Shown: positions 35,729 through 46,632, counted from the first letter of the stretch. The stretch is 64,000 bases of DNA from Polynucleobacter sp. UK-Kesae-W10 (GCF_018881575.1 NZ_JACVQB010000002.1:62001-126000), one strand, 5' to 3'. Made by a program: numbers and translations. Notes: generated by a model from the sequence alone, not told the origin.

Positions 35729-36661
35729 ATGCGGATTGCGTTGATTGGGAGTGCAGATTTTGGTAAGGCTGCATTAGAGGCCTTTTTGGATCGTGGCGAC
35801 CAAGTGGTTGCCATTTTCTGCCCACCGGATAATCCCAAGTCAAGCAAGCCTGAGGTTTTAAAAGAAGCTGCGCTCGCAAGGGGATTGAACCCCTTGCAAT
35901 TTGCCTCCTTAAAGAGCCCGGAAGCCGCTCAGGCCATGATCGATAGCCAAGCGGATATTTGCGTCATGGCTTATGTTTTGCAGTTTGTGCCACAAGAATT
36001 AGTCAAAATTCCTAAGCACGGTACGATCCAATATCACCCATCTCTCTTGCCAAAGTATCGTGGCCCAAGCGCAATCAATTGGGCTATCGCATTGGGTGAG
36101 GAAAAAACGGGTTTAACTATCTTCCGTCCATCTGATGGCTTGGATGAAGGCGAAGTCATTTTGCAAAAAGAGGTAGCGATTGGTCCTGATGACACATTAG
36201 GAAAGATCTACTTTGATCATTTATTCCCGATTGGCATCAAAGCGCTATTAGAGGCTGCTGATTTAGTGGTGGCGGGCAAGCATCAAGAACTGGTTCAAGA
36301 TGAGTCCCAGGCTAATTACGAAGGTTGGTTTGATACAAACGCCGCACAGATTCATTGGGCAACGCATATCAGTCAGATCTACAACTTGATTCGCGCGTGC
36401 AATCCTGCACCAGGTGCTTGGACCAAGTTTGGCGAGCAAAAGGTGCAGATCTATGATTGCCATAAGCACGTGGCTGCAACTTTTGGCGCCGTGCAAGGTA
36501 AATCGGGTGAAATTACCAATATCACCTTAGATTCCTTCTTTGTGACCTGCCATGGTGGGCAGATTGAAGTGCTCAAGGCAAAAGGTACTGCTGGTAAGGT
36601 GACTGGAGCTGAATTGGCAAAAGAATTAAATCTGCAAGTAGGCCAGTTCTTCGCTCTGTAA
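35729..36661 (+). CDS. Formyltransferase-fold protein related to the hydrolase domain of 10-formyl-THF dehydrogenase
   Basis: The 310-residue protein has a formyl_trans_N domain (1-180) and a C-terminal Fmt-like domain (about 205-300). YHPSLLPKYRGPSAINW (residues 102-118) and DGLDEGEV match the N-terminal hydrolase domain of ALDH1L1 better than methionyl-tRNA formyltransferase. H103 and D136 fit the catalytic pair; the asparagine of Fmt/GART is replaced by Q101. It starts 1 bp after frc2. It may hydrolyse or move formyl groups from 10-formyl-THF or, in this setting, formyl-CoA. It is unlikely to be the housekeeping Fmt. Confidence 0.8.
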   Translation: MRIALIGSADFGKAALEAFLDRGDQVVAIFCPPDNPKSSKPEVLKEAALARGLNPLQFASLKSPEAAQAMIDSQADICVMAYVLQFVPQELVKIPKHGTIQYHPSLLPKYRGPSAINWAIALGEEKTGLTIFRPSDGLDEGEVILQKEVAIGPDDTLGKIYFDHLFPIGIKALLEAADLVVAGKHQELVQDESQANYEGWFDTNAAQIHWATHISQIYNLIRACNPAPGAWTKFGEQKVQIYDCHKHVAATFGAVQGKSGEITNITLDSFFVTCHGGQIEVLKAKGTAGKVTGAELAKELNLQVGQFFAL

Positions 36662-36669
36662 ATCATTCC

Positions 36670-36861
36670 ATGATGAATGAATCAACTCCATCCTCTGCGG
36701 AAAAAGTAGAGAATGCTTCATCCTCAAAGGTGGAAGATTCACAGTTAGATCAAAGTGAGTCTGCATCAGATCAAAAGATTGACCATTCAAGAAATCCTGC
36801 GCTGAGTAAGCGCGAAATCATGGAACAGTTATCTCGAGAGCGATTTCCTTGGGATGATTAA
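36670..36861 (+). CDS. Short acidic protein at the end of the frc2 unit
   Basis: A 63-residue ORF beginning 8 bp after the formyltransferase-fold gene. The first 45 residues are serine- and acid-rich and probably disordered (SSAEKVENASSSKVEDSQLD). The end is a compact basic-aromatic block, PALSKREIMEQLSRERFPWDD, that looks like a conserved peptide-binding tail. No clear Shine-Dalgarno is visible, so coupling to the upstream stop is likely if it is translated. No known function. It converges on panC after 18 bp. Confidence 0.55.
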   Translation: MMNESTPSSAEKVENASSSKVEDSQLDQSESASDQKIDHSRNPALSKREIMEQLSRERFPWDD

Positions 36862-36879
36862 ACTCCCAAGATAACTTCT

Positions 36880-38583
<1,704 letters not shown>

Positions 38584-38591
<8 letters not shown>

Positions 38592-38772
38592 TCGAATAAA
38601 CGTAGGCGCGTTGCTTTAATTTGGCGGCCTTGGCGCGACGTTGGTCTTCAACGCTCAATGGCTCCTTGTCCCAGAGTAGGGCGCGACCCGCTTGTTGGTC
38701 AGCCTCAAGATGGGGTTTCTCGGACTTCAGTTCGCCTAAGAACTGGGTGAATTCTGATTGATATCTTGCCAT
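38584..38772 (-). CDS. DUF3460-family small protein
   Basis: A 62-residue protein, MARYQSEFTQFLGELK then KPHLEADQQAGRALLWDKEPLS, matching the betaproteobacterial DUF3460 family, whose function is unknown. Start 38772 is chosen because AGGAA lies about 5 bp upstream; an in-frame ATG at 38802 has no such site. It overlaps scpA by 8 bp. Confidence 0.85.
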
Positions 38773-38875
38773 GGCATTTCCTAAAATACTCAATAAATTC
38801 AATAACCTATGAAATTAATTCGAAAAGTTATCGAGGGACTACACCTGTCATTATAGGTGCTTTTTAGCCCCTTTT

Positions 38876-40546
38876 TTACAAGTTTGCGGCCAGCAAAGCC
38901 TCAATTTGAGGGGCTTCTACGCGGGTCATTAGGTGCTTGTATGGCTGGATAGGATTCTTGCTGGAAAGCGGGGTATTGATGTCATGCCAGCCAAGGCTTG
39001 GCAATGAGAGGAATTGCTCCACACCTGCAGCGACCTGAGGAATAACCGGCTTGAGGTACAGCGTCAGCATGCGGAAGGCCTCTAAGGTAACGCTACAGAC
39101 CCGCTGAAGGTCAGCCTCTCGTGCAGGATCTTTAGCAATTTCCCAAGGCTTGTTTTCATCCACAAAGCCGTTGACCTTATCGGCGAGCTCCATCACGGTA
39201 CGCAGTGCTTTCGCAAATTCTCGCCCTTCATAGAGCTCTGCAATTTTTTCGCTGGCTGATGCAATTTCTTTCAGGAGAGGATGATTCATGGCTTCATCAG
39301 AAACCACGCCACCAAATCGCTTGACTAAGAAACCAGCACTGCGGCTTGCGATGTTGATGTACTTTCCTAAAAGGTCGCTATTGACGCGTGCGACGAAGTC
39401 TTGAAGATTTAAATCTAAATCTTCCATGCTGTCATTTAATTTAGTCGCAAAGTAATAGCGGAACCACTCTGGATTAAAGCCGCACTCGATGACGCTGTTG
39501 GCGGAAATTAATGTGCCACGAGATTTACTCATCTTCTCGCCATCCACCGTTAAGAAGCCGTGGGCAAATACATTGGTGGGCGTGCGGTAGCCGGCAAATT
39601 GCAAAGTCGCAGGCCAAAATAAGGTATGGAAATACAAAATATCTTTACCGATGAAATGGTATTGCTCGGTAGTGGTATCTGGCTTTACCCACTCATCAAA
39701 ATTGAGGCCCTTAGCCTGGCAGTAATTTAGGAAGCTGGCATAGTAACCAATTGGGGCATCCAGCCATACATAGAAGTATTTACCAGGGGCATCGGGGATT
39801 TCAAAGCCAAAGTATGGGGCATCGCGGGAGATATCCCAGTCGCCTAACTTGCTCTCGCCAGGTTCGCCAACCCATTCCTTCATTTTGTTGCGCGCTTCAG
39901 ATTGCAGCGGTGTTTTGACTTGAGTCCACTCGCGCAAGAATGCTTCACATCGGGGGTCAGATAACTTAAAGAAATAGTGATCCGAGATCTTTTTAATCGG
40001 TGTTGCTCCACTCACTACCGAGAAGGGATTCTTTAGATCGGTAGGGGAATATGTTGCCCCACATTTTTCACAGTTATCACCATATTGATCTTTGGCGCCA
40101 CATTTCGGGCATTCGCCTTTGATAAAGCGATCAGGTAAAAACATTTCTTTAACAGGATCGTAAGCTTGCTCAATCGCGCGCTTTTCAATTAAACCTGCAT
40201 CCCGTAGTTTGAGATAAATACTTTGTGCCAGTTTTTCATTCTCAGGGCTATCTGTGGTGTAGTAGTTGTCAAATGAAATGAGGAAGTTGTCAAAGTCGCG
40301 CTTGTGCTCTTTCCACACATTTGCAATTAACTCTTTAGGCGTAAGACCTTCTTTTTCAGCGCGCAACATGATCGGCGTGCCATGAGTGTCATCAGCGCCA
40401 ACATAGTGAACCTCGTGACCCCGCATTCTTTGGAAGCGCACCCAAATATCTGTCTGAACGTACTCCACCAAATGGCCGATGTGGATCTGACCATTGGCAT
40501 AAGGAAGGGCGGAGGTAACTAGAAGGCGACGCTGCGGGCTGCTCAT
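38876..40546 (-). CDS. metG: Methionyl-tRNA synthetase, short form without the C-terminal tRNA-binding domain
   Basis: The 556-residue class I synthetase has the HIGH motif in [12 protein letters not shown], a four-cysteine zinc knuckle ([18 protein letters not shown]) and the KMSKS loop ([11 protein letters not shown]). It charges tRNA-Met. The protein ends after the anticodon-binding helical domain ([22 protein letters not shown]). The Trbp111-like C-terminal domain, present in the roughly 680-720-residue enzymes of E. coli and many Burkholderiales, is absent and does not continue downstream. It diverges from fdhD. Confidence 0.95.
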   Translation of the reverse strand: MSSPQRRLLVTSALPYANGQIHIGHLVEYVQTDIWVRFQRMRGHEVHYVGADDTHGTPIMLRAEKEGLTPKELIANVWKEHKRDFDNFLISFDNYYTTDSPENEKLAQSIYLKLRDAGLIEKRAIEQAYDPVKEMFLPDRFIKGECPKCGAKDQYGDNCEKCGATYSPTDLKNPFSVVSGATPIKKISDHYFFKLSDPRCEAFLREWTQVKTPLQSEARNKMKEWVGEPGESKLGDWDISRDAPYFGFEIPDAPGKYFYVWLDAPIGYYASFLNYCQAKGLNFDEWVKPDTTTEQYHFIGKDILYFHTLFWPATLQFAGYRTPTNVFAHGFLTVDGEKMSKSRGTLISANSVIECGFNPEWFRYYFATKLNDSMEDLDLNLQDFVARVNSDLLGKYINIASRSAGFLVKRFGGVVSDEAMNHPLLKEIASASEKIAELYEGREFAKALRTVMELADKVNGFVDENKPWEIAKDPAREADLQRVCSVTLEAFRMLTLYLKPVIPQVAAGVEQFLSLPSLGWHDINTPLSSKNPIQPYKHLMTRVEAPQIEALLAANL

Positions 40547-40689
40547 GTAAAGCGGACTTAAATAAAAAGGTTAATTTAGGGACAATCCACAATTATGCTG
40601 GCTTGAGCAGTGATTTTAGTCTGCGGTTAAAGTAAACACCCAATAAGACTCGATAAAATCCTGCTAAACCCCATTTTAGAAAGCGCCGC

Positions 40690-41541
40690 ATGTTATCCCA
40701 GGCAGTCAAGCCCCATATTCAGATGTCCAATGCCTCAGTGCCTCTGGTGCACGAGGTAGAGACCATGGATGAGGCCGGGCGTTTAAAGAAGGCCTATATC
40801 CCTGGGGAACGGCCTTTAACTATTTACCTGGACAAGCGTGAAGTAGTCACCTTGATGACGCTGGGAAGCGCCCCTGAGGCCTTGGTATTGGGTTACCTCC
40901 GTAACCAGCGATTGGTAGAGTCACCTGATGACATCGAAAGTATTCAGGTGGATTGGGAGACTGATTCTGCGGCTGTAAAAACCCGTCGTAGCACGGTAGA
41001 TATTGATGCCTTAACAAGCAAGCGGGTAGTAACCACCGGCTGCGGTCAGGGGACCATGTTTGGTGGCCTGATGGAGGAGATGTCAGAAATTAAGCTGCCA
41101 GATGGCCCTCAGCTGTCCCAAGAGGCCATCGTTGCCTTGGTAGAGGCGATCCGGACCCATGACACTATTTATAAAAAGTCCGGCTCCGTTCACGCTTGTG
41201 CAGTTTTTGAGCGAGAGGGCGAGGCTGGTGTTCGACTGCTCCATTTCATTGAAGACGTAGGCCGCCATAATGCAGTCGACTCGATTTCAGGGTTGATGTG
41301 GCTGGCCAATAAGCCGGGCAAAGATTTGGTGTTCTTTACCACCGGACGGCTGACCTCAGAGATGGTCATCAAAGGTGCCCAAATGGGAATTCCGTTTCTG
41401 TTGACCCGCTCTGGTGTCACGCTCATGGGGCTGGAATTGGCCCGCAAAACCAATCTGACAATCCTCTCACGTTGTTCTGGAAAACACTTCGAAATCTATA
41501 ACGCCCCCGAACGGGTGGTTTTTAGCCAAAACACCCAATAA
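40690..41541 (+). CDS. fdhD: Formate dehydrogenase accessory sulfurtransferase FdhD
   Basis: The 283-residue FdhD passes sulfur from the cysteine desulfurase to the molybdenum or tungsten cofactor of formate dehydrogenase. Family blocks are VTTGCGQGTMFGG, SGSVHACAVF, FIEDVGRHNAVDSI, GRLTSEMVIKGAQMGIPFLLTRSGVT and RCSGKHFEIYN. The mobile loop holds a single cysteine (C118), whereas the E. coli protein has a CxxC pair. No formate dehydrogenase structural gene is in this window, but formate would be produced by the oxalate genes about 4 kb upstream. Confidence 0.93.
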   Translation: MLSQAVKPHIQMSNASVPLVHEVETMDEAGRLKKAYIPGERPLTIYLDKREVVTLMTLGSAPEALVLGYLRNQRLVESPDDIESIQVDWETDSAAVKTRRSTVDIDALTSKRVVTTGCGQGTMFGGLMEEMSEIKLPDGPQLSQEAIVALVEAIRTHDTIYKKSGSVHACAVFEREGEAGVRLLHFIEDVGRHNAVDSISGLMWLANKPGKDLVFFTTGRLTSEMVIKGAQMGIPFLLTRSGVTLMGLELARKTNLTILSRCSGKHFEIYNAPERVVFSQNTQ

Positions 41542-41581
41542 ATTGGTGGGCAGGGCCTAGCGAAGGTTTTACAATTCGGCC

Positions 41582-42148
41582 ATGACTATTAAATCTGACC
41601 ACTGGATCCGCCGCATGGGCGAGCAAGGCATGATCAGCCCATTTGAACCTGGGCAAGTTCGCCAAGATGCCGCCGGCAACAAAATCGTAAGTTATGGCAC
41701 CTCAAGCTACGGCTATGACATTCGTTGTGCTGATGAATTTAAGATTTTTACCAACATCAACAGCACCATTGTTGACCCGAAGAATTTTGACGAGCAATCC
41801 TTCGTGGATTTCAAGGGTGACGTTTGTATCATTCCTCCCAATTCATTTGCTTTAGCAAGAACGGTGGAGTACTTTAAGATTCCACGTAGCGTTTTAACGG
41901 TTTGCGTTGGTAAGAGCACCTATGCACGCTGCGGCATTATTGTGAACGTCACTCCATTCGAGCCAGAGTGGGAAGGTTATGTCACCTTAGAGTTTTCCAA
42001 TACCACTCCATTGCCTGCAAAGATTTATGCAGGTGAGGGTTGTGCGCAGGTACTCTTCTTTGAGAGCGATGAAGTTTGCGGTACATCTTATAAAGATCGC
42101 GGTGGTAAGTACCAAGGTCAGCGGGGCGTAACCCTGCCCAAGACCTAA
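41582..42148 (+). CDS. dcd: dCTP deaminase
   Basis: The 188-residue trimeric enzyme deaminates dCTP to dUTP for thymidylate synthesis. Motifs are [35 protein letters not shown], the catalytic-glutamate region [14 protein letters not shown] and the C-terminal [13 protein letters not shown]. It follows fdhD after 40 bp and is 13 bp before the potassium channel gene, so it may share a transcript with it. Confidence 0.96.
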   Translation: MTIKSDHWIRRMGEQGMISPFEPGQVRQDAAGNKIVSYGTSSYGYDIRCADEFKIFTNINSTIVDPKNFDEQSFVDFKGDVCIIPPNSFALARTVEYFKIPRSVLTVCVGKSTYARCGIIVNVTPFEPEWEGYVTLEFSNTTPLPAKIYAGEGCAQVLFFESDEVCGTSYKDRGGKYQGQRGVTLPKT

Positions 42149-42161
42149 GTCTTTCACGGTA

Positions 42162-43076
42162 GTGGATAAACTTCATTTTGGTCGCCGCCCAGAGCGGATT
42201 AATCTTGATGAATATCGCGCAACCCTGACGCGCTCAGCGGTAGCGCGTCCAGAAAACAATTTCTACCATTGGTTGCTTGGCACAACCTGGTCCAAGTTTT
42301 TACTCTTGGTCATTTGTGTTTACCTGGGAACCAATCTGTTATTCGCCTTTGCTTATCTGGCTTGTGGGCCAGGGGCAATTACGAACACTAAACCGGGTTC
42401 TTTAATTGATGTGTTCTATTTCAGTGTCCAGACGATGGCAACCATTGGTTATGGGCAAATGACACCAGTTGGTCATTGGCCCAACTCAATCGTTACTTTT
42501 GAAGCCTTTTTTGGCATTGTGTATTCAGCCCTGACAACGGGTTTGGCCTTTGCTCGTTTCACGAGACCTACTGCCGGCGTACGTTTTACAAAGGTAGCAG
42601 TAGTTGGTAATCACGATGGCGTGAAGACGCTGAAATTTAGAGTGGCTAATGATCGTAGTTCACATATTGTTGAGGCGCAATTACGCTTGTGGTTGATTGC
42701 CGAGAGCATGACTAGTGAAGGTGAGCGCTATCGCAGATCGGTAGAGTTGCCCTTGCATCGTTCTGAGAGTCCGGTCTTTTCATTGACTTGGACAGCTATG
42801 CACAGCGTTGATGAGGCTAGCCCCTTAAATGAGTTCTTGGGTAAAGCCTCTCTGAATGGACATTGGCATCTCCTGATTACCTTTACCGGCTATCACGAAA
42901 GCTTAGCAAACCAGGTTTATGCTCGCCATGTTTACTTGCCAAGAGATGTGCAGCAAAATGCGACATTTGTCGATATAGTCACGGTTTTGCCAGATGGTGG
43001 CCGGGTCATTGACCTAGCCAATTTTGAGAAGTGGGTTCCGAATACGTCGGACAAGATAGCAGGGGAGTATTTATGA
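42162..43076 (+). CDS. Inward-rectifier (Kir-type) potassium channel
   Basis: The 304-residue protein has an N-terminal cytoplasmic segment, two transmembrane helices (FLLLVICVYLGTNLLFAFAYL and IVTFEAFFGIVYSALTTGLAF) flanking a pore loop with the filter TIGYG (residues 94-98), and a large C-terminal immunoglobulin-like Kir domain (about 140-300). This is the KirBac arrangement; the channel is a K+-selective tetramer of the inner membrane. It starts with GTG at 42162. Its stop overlaps the start of the amino-acid decarboxylase gene by 4 bp. Confidence 0.9.
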   Translation: MDKLHFGRRPERINLDEYRATLTRSAVARPENNFYHWLLGTTWSKFLLLVICVYLGTNLLFAFAYLACGPGAITNTKPGSLIDVFYFSVQTMATIGYGQMTPVGHWPNSIVTFEAFFGIVYSALTTGLAFARFTRPTAGVRFTKVAVVGNHDGVKTLKFRVANDRSSHIVEAQLRLWLIAESMTSEGERYRRSVELPLHRSESPVFSLTWTAMHSVDEASPLNEFLGKASLNGHWHLLITFTGYHESLANQVYARHVYLPRDVQQNATFVDIVTVLPDGGRVIDLANFEKWVPNTSDKIAGEYL

Positions 43077-45340
43077 AATTTCGTTTCCCAATCATCATTA
43101 TTGATGAGGACTTCCGTTCCGAGAATATCTCGGGTTCTGGTATTCGCGACCTCGCCGAGGCAATTGAAAATGAAGGCATGGAAGTCATTGGCTTAACGAG
43201 CTATGGTGATCTGACTTCTTTTGCTCAGCAAGCATCCCGTGCCTCCTCTTTTATCGTATCGATTGACGATGAAGAGTTTGTATCTGATTCTGAAGATCAT
43301 GATTTGCCAGCGCTCAATAATTTACGTGCCTTTATCACTGAGGTACGTAAGCGCAATGAAGATATTCCAATCTTCTTGTATGGCGAGACCCGCACCTCAC
43401 GCCATATGCCAAATGATATTTTGCGTGAGCTGCACGGCTTCATTCATATGAATGAGGATACCCCTGAATTTGTAGCGCGTCATATTATTCGCGAGGCGAA
43501 GGTTTACCTGGACTCATTGGCACCACCATTCTTCCGCGCTCTAACAAATTACGCTTCAGAAGGTTCATATTCTTGGCATTGCCCCGGACACTCTGGTGGT
43601 GTAGCTTTCCTCAAGAGCCCAGTAGGTCGAATGTTTCATCAATTCTTTGGCGAGAATATGTTGCGTGCCGACGTCTGTAATGCCGTGGAAGAGTTAGGTC
43701 AATTACTAGACCACACTGGTCCAGTGCTTCAGAGTGAGCGTAATGCCGCCCGTATCTTTAATGCAGATCACTTGTTCTTCGTTACGAACGGCACATCTAC
43801 CTCTAATAAGATTGTTTGGCACTCGACTGTTGCGCCTGGCGACGTTGTCTTGGTAGATCGTAATTGTCATAAGTCAGTGATCCACTCCATCACCATGATG
43901 GGTGCAATTCCTATTTTCTTAATGCCTACACGCAATCATTTAGGCATCATCGGTCCCATTCCGAAAGAAGAGTTTGAGTGGAAAAATATTCAGAAAAAAA
44001 TTGACGCCAATCCATTTATTAAGGATAAGAACGTCGTACCACGCGTAATGACACTTACCCAGAGCACGTACGATGGCATTGTGTACAACGTTGAGATGAT
44101 TAAAGAAATGCTTGACGGTAAGGTGGACTCATTGCATTTTGATGAGGCTTGGTTGCCGCATGCAGCATTCCATCCGTTTTACAAGGACATGCATGCGATC
44201 GGCTCTGATCGTAAGCGCACCAAGAAGAGCTTGATGTTTGCGACTCAGTCCACTCACAAGTTGCTGGCTGGCTTATCTCAAGCTTCCCAGGTCTTAGTCC
44301 AGGATGCAGAAGATACTAAGTTGGATCGTGATTGCTTTAATGAGGCCTATTTGATGCATACCTCAACGAGCCCGCAATATGCCATCATTGCTTCTTGTGA
44401 CGTCTCTGCAGCCATGATGGAGTCGCCGGGCGGCACTACCTTGGTTGAGGAGTCAATCGCCGAGGCAATGGACTTCCGACGCGCAATGCGCGAGGTAGAT
44501 GATAAGTTTGGTTCGGATTGGTGGTTCAAGGTTTGGGGCCCAGATCACTTAGCTGAAGAAGGTATTGGCGAACGTTCTGATTGGGTCTTGGAGCCCAATG
44601 CAAGCTGGCATGACTTTGGCAAATTGGCCAAAGACTTCAACATGCTCGATCCTATTAAAGCAACTGTAGTGACCCCTGGCCTAGATATCGAAGGTAATTT
44701 CGGTTCTATGGGCATCCCAGCGAGCATCGTCACGAAATACCTAGCAGAGCATGGGGTGATCGTAGAGAAGTGCGGTCTGTATTCCTTCTTCATTATGTTT
44801 ACCATCGGCATTACTAAGGGCCGTTGGAACACCTTGGTGACTGAGTTGCAACAGTTCAAAGATCATTTTGATAAAAATGCGCCACTCTGGAAGGTATTGC
44901 CAGAGTTTGTCGCAAAGCACCCGCGCTATGAGCGTGTGGGACTCAAGGATATTTGCCAGCAAATTCATGAGTTCTATAAGAGCCGAGATGTAGCACGCAT
45001 GACGACAGAGATGTATACCTCCGATATGGAGCCAGCCATGATGCCTTCCGAAGCATGGGCAAAAATGGCACACAAACAGGTTGATCGTGTGCCGCTAGAT
45101 CAGTTGGATGGACGGGTAACAGCCATGTTGGTGACGCCTTACCCGCCAGGTATCCCGCTATTGATTCCTGGAGAGCGTTTCAATAAACGCATCGTGGACT
45201 ATCTCTACTTTGCTCGAGACTTTAATGAAAAGTTCCCAGGCTTTGAGACGGATATTCATGGGCTTGTCAAAACGAGTGTTGATGGCAAAAGCGAGTATTA
45301 CGTTGACTGCGTTAGGCAAGAACGCGATATCACTCTGTAA
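43073..45340 (+). CDS. Orn/Lys/Arg decarboxylase (biodegradative-type, PLP-dependent)
   Basis: The 755-residue fold-type I decarboxylase has an N-terminal wing domain (1-130), a PLP domain with the cofactor lysine K396 in STHKLLAG, and a C-terminal domain with YPPGIPLLIPGE. It decarboxylates a basic amino acid to a polyamine or diamine and consumes a proton; arginine, lysine or ornithine cannot be told apart from motifs alone. ATG 43073 overlaps the channel stop (ATGA) and gives the family N-terminus MKFRFPIIIIDEDF. An ATG at 43031 lies inside the channel gene and is less likely. Confidence 0.92.
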   Translation: MKFRFPIIIIDEDFRSENISGSGIRDLAEAIENEGMEVIGLTSYGDLTSFAQQASRASSFIVSIDDEEFVSDSEDHDLPALNNLRAFITEVRKRNEDIPIFLYGETRTSRHMPNDILRELHGFIHMNEDTPEFVARHIIREAKVYLDSLAPPFFRALTNYASEGSYSWHCPGHSGGVAFLKSPVGRMFHQFFGENMLRADVCNAVEELGQLLDHTGPVLQSERNAARIFNADHLFFVTNGTSTSNKIVWHSTVAPGDVVLVDRNCHKSVIHSITMMGAIPIFLMPTRNHLGIIGPIPKEEFEWKNIQKKIDANPFIKDKNVVPRVMTLTQSTYDGIVYNVEMIKEMLDGKVDSLHFDEAWLPHAAFHPFYKDMHAIGSDRKRTKKSLMFATQSTHKLLAGLSQASQVLVQDAEDTKLDRDCFNEAYLMHTSTSPQYAIIASCDVSAAMMESPGGTTLVEESIAEAMDFRRAMREVDDKFGSDWWFKVWGPDHLAEEGIGERSDWVLEPNASWHDFGKLAKDFNMLDPIKATVVTPGLDIEGNFGSMGIPASIVTKYLAEHGVIVEKCGLYSFFIMFTIGITKGRWNTLVTELQQFKDHFDKNAPLWKVLPEFVAKHPRYERVGLKDICQQIHEFYKSRDVARMTTEMYTSDMEPAMMPSEAWAKMAHKQVDRVPLDQLDGRVTAMLVTPYPPGIPLLIPGERFNKRIVDYLYFARDFNEKFPGFETDIHGLVKTSVDGKSEYYVDCVRQERDITL

Positions 45341-45371
45341 ATAAATAAGGCCCCTAGGGGCCTTATTTATT
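45340..45371. terminator. Bidirectional terminator between convergent genes
   Basis: A perfect 32-bp palindrome centred at 45355/45356, with arms AATAAATAAGGCCCCT. It has a GC core and A/T tails on both sides, so it can end transcripts from the decarboxylase and from the lipoprotein gene. It begins on the last base of the decarboxylase stop codon. Confidence 0.9.
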
Positions 45372-45375
45372 GGGT

Positions 45376-46632
45376 CTACTTCAATAGCACCGAGGGTGAT
45401 GCCGGAATGCTTCCTGGAATCTTTTGCAATGACATAAGCTGTGACAGTAGCTTAATTGTCAGTGGCGAGTACCCATTTTCTTCGCTGGGAATGCTATAAG
45501 TAAATCCATCTAAGCTCTCAATAATGGAAAAAGGTTTTTGAGTAGGCTTATCTTTGTTTACAACCAGGAGGGCATATTTATTTATCTCGCTGCGGTTATC
45601 GTTAAAGGTTGTTGGGGTTGGTGGTAGCTTTAGTAAAAATGGTTGTTGGGCCAATTGAGCCTTAACTACTTGCCCTAAAAACTCAAAAATATTGTTGGTC
45701 GAGCGAATCCGAACCAATAGCTTTGGCTGATTCTTCTTGGCAGGATTCTGTTTGCTGATTTGCTCGGCTAAGGTTTCTTGGCAATAGATACCAGGGAAGT
45801 ATTGTTGGGCAACATAGTTTTCGTACTTATTCTTTTGAACGCACAGTTTGTATTGCTTTGAAACTTGAACGGGTTGAAATAAGTACGGCTGAGGCCCATC
45901 TACTTTCTGTAGAGCAATACCAGATTCCTTCAAAAATTCTAATCCCTTTTCCCCAAATTTAGGCCGCAAATGATCAATGGTAGTTGGGGGCCCAATTTTT
46001 TGTGAAGTATCAATTAGGGCAGCCTCAAAGCCATCGGCGATAAGCTCATAGAGATGCTTCTGAAATTGCGCGTAATCAGGCCTCAAGGGGTTGTTGATGA
46101 AGGTTTCCTGAGACCCATTTGGATGTATTACCTGAATTTGATCAATCACAATAGTTAGGGCAACCTCTTTGGGAATGTGATTATGTTCAAAATATTTCAC
46201 CGTCTCCACGGGAAGTTCGTTGAGATAGCCTTTCCAAAAAACGGCATTATCTAAAGAGGATTGTGTGAAATTAAAGTTATTGTTTAGGTTAAGTGAGGTA
46301 CTCGGAGTTGCATAGGAGAGGCCACCTTGGATCACGTTATAGCTAGCGTTGTAAGGAATAGCACCGCCAGTAAATAATGCGCCGACAGAAGAGCTCACGC
46401 CAATCGATCCCGAGCCATTAATGGTTGGCATATCCAAGAAGCTTACAGGGCGGTTTTCAGAAGCGCGCAATATATTCTGAAAAATCATATTAATTTGATA
46501 TTGCTCAAGCGTATTTGCGTATTTGGCAGACATCTGACCAAAATCGGGGGTCATGGGAGAGCCGCAGGCGCAGAGAATCAATGCGCTCAAAATCATTGGC
46601 ACATATTTACAAGACTTCATTAATTTCTTCAT
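45376..46632 (-). CDS. Uncharacterised lipoprotein
   Basis: A 418-residue protein with a lipoprotein signal: positively charged MKKLMKSCKYV, a hydrophobic stretch and LCAC as lipobox. The mature part contains QINMIFQNILRASENRPVSFLDMPTINGSGS, a glycine/serine-rich segment and a Lys-Gln-Pro-rich area (KQNPAKKNQPKLL). I do not recognise the family. It should be anchored in the inner or outer membrane facing the periplasm. A membrane protein gene of unknown role lies just upstream on the same strand (20-bp gap). ATG 46620 is an alternative start. Confidence 0.75.
   Translation of the reverse strand: MKKLMKSCKYVPMILSALILCACGSPMTPDFGQMSAKYANTLEQYQINMIFQNILRASENRPVSFLDMPTINGSGSIGVSSSVGALFTGGAIPYNASYNVIQGGLSYATPSTSLNLNNNFNFTQSSLDNAVFWKGYLNELPVETVKYFEHNHIPKEVALTIVIDQIQVIHPNGSQETFINNPLRPDYAQFQKHLYELIADGFEAALIDTSQKIGPPTTIDHLRPKFGEKGLEFLKESGIALQKVDGPQPYLFQPVQVSKQYKLCVQKNKYENYVAQQYFPGIYCQETLAEQISKQNPAKKNQPKLLVRIRSTNNIFEFLGQVVKAQLAQQPFLLKLPPTPTTFNDNRSEINKYALLVVNKDKPTQKPFSIIESLDGFTYSIPSEENGYSPLTIKLLSQLMSLQKIPGSIPASPSVLLK

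Noticed and set aside
38841..38859. CACCT/AGGTG stem with a following T-rich plus-strand stretch, and a TATAAT on the minus strand (38850-38855)
   Set aside because: No gene on the plus strand needs a terminator here. The TATAAT could be a -10 box for the DUF3460-scpA-panC unit, but no -35 at proper spacing was found, so I list neither as a feature.
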